NCBI GenBank assembly: GCA_029204225.1
Contig: CM055096.1
Span: 36,183,073 to 36,247,072, forward strand
Length of the DNA: 64,000 nt
Direction: 5' to 3'
Origin: Diphasiastrum complanatum
Lineage: Eukaryota > Streptophyta > Lycopodiopsida > Lycopodiales > Lycopodiaceae
In this document: positions 59,331 through 64,000 of the stretch, in pieces
Layout of the letters: each line of letters opens with the position of its first letter
Numbering within the stretch: the first letter of the stretch is position 1
The notes under the pieces: model-generated
What the model saw: the letters and a program-made list of their open reading frames with translations, nothing else
What the model was told of the DNA's origin: nothing
The model's database searches: none
Position numbers and translations under genes: made by a program

Positions 59331-59858
59331 TTGTGGCTCTGTTATTTTAGTTTCAGTAGTTTGTCTCTAGCAGACGGTCTACCATTGTACTCAGATCATT
59401 TTTCACATTATATACAGTGTTTGGCGTACTTTATTTGCTGCACATTATTGTGCGTATGTCGCTCTGTACATGTGATGTTGTATTTTCAATTTTTTGTCAA
59501 ATTCTATGTGCGTGTGTGAATCTTATTTTCAACTAATTTCGATTGAAGTGAATGGTAGCTTCACATAAATCAACCTACATCATGAGCAAAGCAATTACCC
59601 CTTCACCCCAAACGGCATTTCATAAACACATGTATTACATTTACATTTAAAAAAATCACAGAGATTGCATTTCACATTACCAGGCTCGCATTGCACAAAA
59701 TACAACTATATATTGATTCAGCCGTTGTATCAAGATAACATTACATATCCCGTCTTTTTTTAAGCAGCCATCTAGTTATTTGCCGCACCCTAAACTGTCG
59801 AAAACTACATAGCAACAGTCTGCCACATACGGCTGGACCTTATCTATTCTAAACATTC
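59331..59858. other. Spacer between convergent ORFs of element B
   Basis: This spacer lies between the transposase stop and the stop of the second ORF. No feature is seen; it presumably holds polyadenylation signals of both genes. Confidence 0.5.
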
Positions 59859-60241
59859 CTATTGATCCTCCACCGACTCCTCGCCCTCGTCAGGTGCATT
59901 GTTTTGTCGCTCTCGCTCTGCCTCCCGGTTAGCCCGAGCTGCCTCCTGGTTAGCGCGACGTTTGGCCGCCCTTTCCCTGACCATGATGAGCTGCCGTCGT
60001 GTGAAGTTCATTCCAATCTGCTCATCCAAATCCAACTTGACAAAGGGGCAGGGGCCACAGCGGGGGCGGGTGGCTCTGGTTCCGGATTTCTCTGCCGAGT
60101 CTGTCGCAGCATCTCTGCAATGTCTGCCTCTTGCTTCCGATGTCTTTCGTTGTGCCTTCGGATATCTTCCTCGAGCTTCCGCCTGGCTTCGCCCTCGGGC
60201 TGTGGTATGCGCTCTGCCATCTCGATCGACCTTCTCCTCAT
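59859..60241 (-). pseudogene. Second ORF of hAT element B, coiled-coil protein
   Basis: The frame starts at ATG 60,241 (MRRRSIEMAERIPQPEGEAR) and encodes a charged helical protein: RKLEEDIRRHNERHRKQEAD, a Pro/Glu spacer (NPEPEPPAPA), then, after a one-base deletion relative to element A, KLDLDEQIGMNFTRRQLIMV, RERAAKRRANQEAARAN and an acidic end EESVEDQ at the stop 59,859. It reads towards the transposase gene. A related copy is in element A, where this point is in frame but a CGA-to-TGA stop lies elsewhere. I recognise no named domain. Conservation in two copies, with damage at different sites, argues that it was a real gene of the element. Confidence 0.65.
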
Positions 60242-60715
60242 AGCACCCTGGTCCTCGAACAACCTCTCACAGCACCCTGGCTCTCAAACAGCCTCTCACA
60301 GCCTGTCACTGGCTCTCTCACAGCCTCTGAAAATGCCTCTCACAATGGCATTGTGAGAGCTTATTTAACAACCTGATCGGCCATGTGGATCCCCATCAGC
60401 CCTCCATGTGCCTCTGTACCTGCCCCCATGTAATGCTCCCCCTCTGTGTTGCTCTCCCATTGGCCCCATGGTCTGCTCACCCACAATGCCCATGTGTTGT
60501 TGCACCAGTCCCCTGCACCATGTACTGTACCCTCTGTTTTTACACCCATAACCCTTTTTTTTTCATTTTTTAACCTATTTTGGTAGGTAAAAGACAATAA
60601 TTAAATATTAAAAATATTAAAAAAATATATATTAAAAATGGTACTGCCCTGGTACCGCGGATCCCAGGGCGGTACCGTACCGGTGGTACCATACCAGCAG
60701 TACCAGAGGACACTA

Positions 60716-60717
<2 letters not shown>
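60242..60717 (-). promoter_or_regulatory. 3' subterminal region of element B
   Basis: This region would contain the promoter of the second ORF. 60,645-60,717 carries dense ggtacc/ggatcc palindromic words similar to those of elements A and C. Confidence 0.5.

Positions 60718-60769
<52 letters not shown>
60718..60769. repeat. (TA)26 microsatellite between two hAT elements
   Basis: An uninterrupted TA run of 52 bases separates the right end of element B from the left end of element C, so both were inserted in one microsatellite. Confidence 0.98.
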
Positions 60770-60771
<2 letters not shown>

Positions 60772-63700
60772 TAGATCCAGCGGTACCAGGATCCGCGGAT
60801 CCCGGTACCGCGGATCCATACTGATCCCCGGTACCACAATATTTAATATTTTTTAATATATTTAATATATTGAAATATATTTTTTTACCCTAATCCCCCC
60901 CCTCGCTTCATCTCTCTCCCTGCCCATCGCGTTGCTGTCCGCGCCCTCTTCCTGCTGTCTGCGCCCTCTCTGATGTCGGCGCACTCTTCGCCATCACTCT
61001 GTATTTGCGTTGCACAGATCGCTTCCGCCCCTGCTACTGCTACTTCGGCCATTGTTGTGGATTTTCCAGCTTTTCACCTCCTATCGCACTCACGATCATC
61101 TCTGCCTTTTTTCCCCAGTTCCCTCTACAAAAATGGTGCATTCCAACCTTGCCGATCTGTGGGGCGAGGTGGACATTGTCAGGCGGGTTCTCGACAAGTC
61201 CAACAAGTCCGGTGCAAAGATCATGCACTGTCGATATTGCCTGGTTGAGTTCAATGCCAACCTCACTCGTCTTAAAGGCCACCTACTCGGCGCCCGCGCC
61301 AAAAATGGTGGCACACTGAATCCTGCCCCCTGTGCCAGCATGTCCATTCCCGTCAGGCAGCAACTTCTGGACACCTACGGGCCACGTCTTGTGGCGGGGG
61401 AGAACACCATTTCAGAGGGCGTTCTCTGGTTTTGCACCGCCCCTTATGTGGCTGACCCAGAGTTGCTGCCTGCTTGGCTGGTACACACGAGGAGAGGGAG
61501 TGCATCCTCGTCCAGTCCCTTTGTCTCTCACCCCCCTCAGATAGTTCCGCCAGACACACCCCCATTTGCACCCATTCCGGTGGATCCCGTCCCATCTCGT
61601 CCACCAGTTGCCACTGCGGTTCCACCACCACCTACTGTTGCTCGCACTCCCCCCGTATACGACTTTCTCATGGACTCTCCACATCCCGAGCAGGAGCAGG
61701 CCCAGGATGCCAGTGACGAGGCCTTCCAGGATGTTGAGGAGATCCCTTCCTCCCTCCCTTCTCATCCGGATGACCTCCCTAGCCAGCAGTTTTCGTATCC
61801 CATGCCAGATGTCCCCCCTCCACCAGTGCACCCCACTTATGTTGCTGCACCCATCCCTGCCAGTGCATCCCACTCTCCCCATTCCACGTCTACAGCCGAT
61901 GCATCTACTAGTGCCCAGCCTGTCGCGTCATCATCCATTCCCGTCACGTTTGGTGCACCATGCTGGAGGTCCGCTACCCGTCGCCCAGCTGGGAGAGTTC
62001 TTAGGCAGCAGAGCATTCGCGGCGAGCATCAGCCGCACATGGACAGAGAGGCCACACAGGCCGTGGCCAGTCTAATTTATGAGCTAAACCTTCCATTTGC
62101 CATCACCGATGTCGAAGACGATTTGATACTTTGGTACAACGGGATGGATGGCTCTATTGGCATAGACCTTCTGATGGGGGACATAGGTGCACTTCCCTGA
62201 GTTAGAGCCATCGTACGTGAGGCCCTCTTCCTAGTGACTTTTGTCACCAGGAAGAGGCGTGTTCTTGCCATGTTCCGGGTGTTCAGCCATCTACACCTCC
62301 ATAAGCCAGCCCCCACACGCTTTGCATTCGACTTGGTGGTCATCGACCGTTTGATCAGGTGTAGGGTGCAGCTTCTACAGATGGTTGCCAGTGATCTTTG
62401 GCGTGCCAGTACGTTTCAGCACACTGAGGATGGGGAGCACTTTTCTTCCACGGTGAGGGGAGACCAGTTTTGGACGGATGCACGGACATTGTCGGGACTG
62501 CTTCGACCACTCTACATTGTGCTCCGCATGGCTGATAGCGAGGCGTCGACACTTGGACTGGTATATGAGCTCATGGACCGGATTGGACAGTTCCTACAGC
62601 TGCCCATCTTGCAGCCAGAGAGGTAAGCAGTACAGTGTTGTAATTGTTCTTTATCTTTTCAGTGTTTGCTAGTTTGTTTTTCTGTCAATGTTATGTTTTT
62701 TCGTAATGCCCTAAACCACATGCCTCTCACCTGCAGGATGATCGAGCTGAAGTTCATCTGGGAGACGCGGTGGAACTACTTCCACAAGAGTATCCACAGC
62801 GTTGCACACATGTTGCATCCCCTCTTTCTCTCTCCGACACAGATCGCAGACAGGGAGCTCGAGGCCGACTGGCTTCAGTACATTCACAGGGTGGGTCCAC
62901 ACATAGGTTTGGATCCTATCAGGCTCATGGAGGAGGTCGCTGCATTTCGTTTCGGCATGGGCACGTTCAGCCACCCGGCTGCTCAAGATCCAGAGAGGAG
63001 GCAGCTTCCCATTACCTGGTGGACCATGTTCGATAGCACCTATCCATCCATACAGCATCTTGCACTGCGTGTCCTTTCTCAGGTATGCATTTCATTCCAT
63101 CCTCCATTGTTGTGTTTCGTTGAACTTCCACTCGTGCACATGTGCTCAAGCATTTGATTGCATGTACCGCAGGACTGCGCTGCCTCCGTGTGTGAGCGTA
63201 ATTGGAGCACATGGGCACTCATTCACACGAGGAGAAGAAACCGGTTGTCAGTGAGTCAGTTGAAGCGGTTGGTGTTCTGTAGCACCAACGCACGTCTCGC
63301 CAGGAGACTTCCGACCATTACAAGCGCATTGCAAGTGATAAGCTATTCTCCCATAGCATGTTGGTTGACCCCTGGTACGTTGGTTTCATTTCTTGAAAAA
63401 GTTGTCTCTCTGACATGCAAATTTTAATCCTTGCAGACGAAGATATTTGATTTGGAGCGCCAGGTTGACTTGCCTACGGACAGCACCCATCCCATGCCTG
63501 CAGAGACCTGGGCACACAGTTGATGGCAGAGAGAGAGAGAGGGAGCTTGCCGAGATGAGAGAGAGAGAGCTTGGGCTTGAGCACAGAGAGCCTCCATTGT
63601 ACGAGGCAGATGAGCCAGTGTCAGAGGATGATCAGGATGAGGATGAGCCCATTCGGGTTGTGTTCGCCAGATCAGAGCGGGATGAGGCATATGATACAGG

Positions 63701-64000
63701 TATTGGGCACACGCCTAGAGCAGGGGTGACAGGTGCATCACGTGGTAGAGGTGGGACACATGCCACAGATTATACCGGGAGACGGGCGGGGCACACAGGG
63801 GGGGCCAGTGGCATACCTTCTTATGTTGATATGATGGAGGAGGCTCTTGATAGGGGGCAGAGTGATTTGGGTTTAAAATCCGCAGCTGCTTGGATGCGTG
63901 CATCACAGAGCCATAGGCATTTCTATGACAGCACACCAAAGGAGTCACCAGATGACTTTGATTGTACCAATTGGGAGGCCATGCAGGGTCTGCATGGTGC
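60770..64000 (+). mobile_element. hAT element C, truncated by window edge
   Basis: Starts CATAGATCCAGCGGTACC after the TA run and has the same subterminal ggtacc/ggatcc array as B. It is in the same orientation and colinear with B to the window end, so its 3' terminus and second ORF lie beyond. Confidence 0.88.
61133..64000 (+). pseudogene. hAT transposase of element C, one stop, internal deletion
   Basis: From ATG 61,133 (MVHSNLADLWGEVDIVRRVL) the frame is open for 356 residues: BED finger CRYCLVEFNANLTRLKGHLL, a Pro/Ser-rich linker, then DREATQAVASLIYELNLPFA, and IGIDLLMGDIGALP, where a TGA at 62,198 replaces the Trp seen in element B. The frame continues through KRRVLAMFRVFSHLHLHKPA. The stretch holding TDNA in element B is deleted here at about 62,160. 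Introns are predicted at 62,623-62,736, 63,083-63,172 and 63,335-63,436. The dimerisation motif CAASVCERNWSTWALIHTRR is intact. A one-base deletion near 63,507 shifts the acidic tail. The gene runs off the window. Confidence 0.82.

Larger units (their letters stand above)
55817..60717 (+). mobile_element. hAT element B, complete ends, 4.9 kb
   Basis: The element begins CATAGGTCCCACGGTAC and ends GTACCAGAGGACACTATG. Both ends are flanked by atatatat, compatible with an 8 bp duplication inside a TA microsatellite. Subterminal regions are packed with ggtaccg and ggatccc words in both orientations, likely transposase binding sites. It encodes a transposase on the + strand (56,212-59,330) and a convergent ORF on the minus strand (59,859-60,241). 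Both are broken, so it is non-autonomous now. It lies within an intron of the PP2C gene, in opposite orientation to it. Confidence 0.88.

Overview
This is a repeat-dense window of nuclear DNA from a land plant with a large genome. The evidence is one plant-type PP2C phosphatase gene with a 5.6 kb intron, Ty1/copia and Ty3/gypsy retrotransposon debris in many families and both orientations, hAT DNA transposons, a short plant telomere-type (CCCTAAA) stretch and long dinucleotide microsatellites. Most element genes carry stops and frameshifts, so turnover is slow. That would suit a gymnosperm, fern or other large-genome lineage, but I cannot name the species. No bacterial operon, CRISPR array, rRNA or tRNA gene was seen.

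0.7-13.5 kb is a patchwork of retrotransposon fragments: gypsy integrase tails, a copia protease, copia gag-integrase on the + strand, a 160 bp CT microsatellite, a minus-strand copia 5' end with LTR, primer binding site and gag, and a gypsy integrase at 10.2-11.0 kb followed by two unrecognised ORFs. 14.0-15.9 kb is a non-coding 1.8 kb repeat whose second copy lies at 44.3-46.2 kb in the same orientation. 16.5-19.3 kb holds a decayed minus-strand ORF chain that looks like an unusual reverse transcriptase. 20.4-21.1 kb is a copia RT/RNase H fragment.

22.5-23.5 kb is the most surprising locus: a broken minus-strand reading frame whose N-terminal third aligns without gaps to the histone H3 fold and keeps HAKRVTIMPKD. 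It has a proline-rich N-tail and a C-terminal extension of nearly 200 residues. 23.85-27.8 kb is a gypsy element whose LTR and first half of gag are inverted relative to the rest. 27.7-43.9 kb is nested copia and gypsy debris plus one unrecognised ORF pair at 37.8-38.9 kb.

46.2-64.0 kb contains the only convincing host gene, the 3' half of a PP2C-family protein phosphatase on the minus strand (exons at 54,472-54,579, 54,082-54,207, 53,599-53,831 and 47,746-47,965). Its N-terminal exons must lie beyond the window. Its last intron holds telomere-like DNA, a GC-rich tandem repeat and a deleted hAT copy. The upstream intron holds a 515 bp hAT-type MITE with a perfect 8 bp target duplication and two tandemly placed hAT elements (55,817-60,717 and 60,770 to the edge). 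The hAT elements encode a BED-finger transposase and a convergent second ORF, and all sit in TA microsatellites. The exons stay in frame despite this load, so the phosphatase is probably functional.
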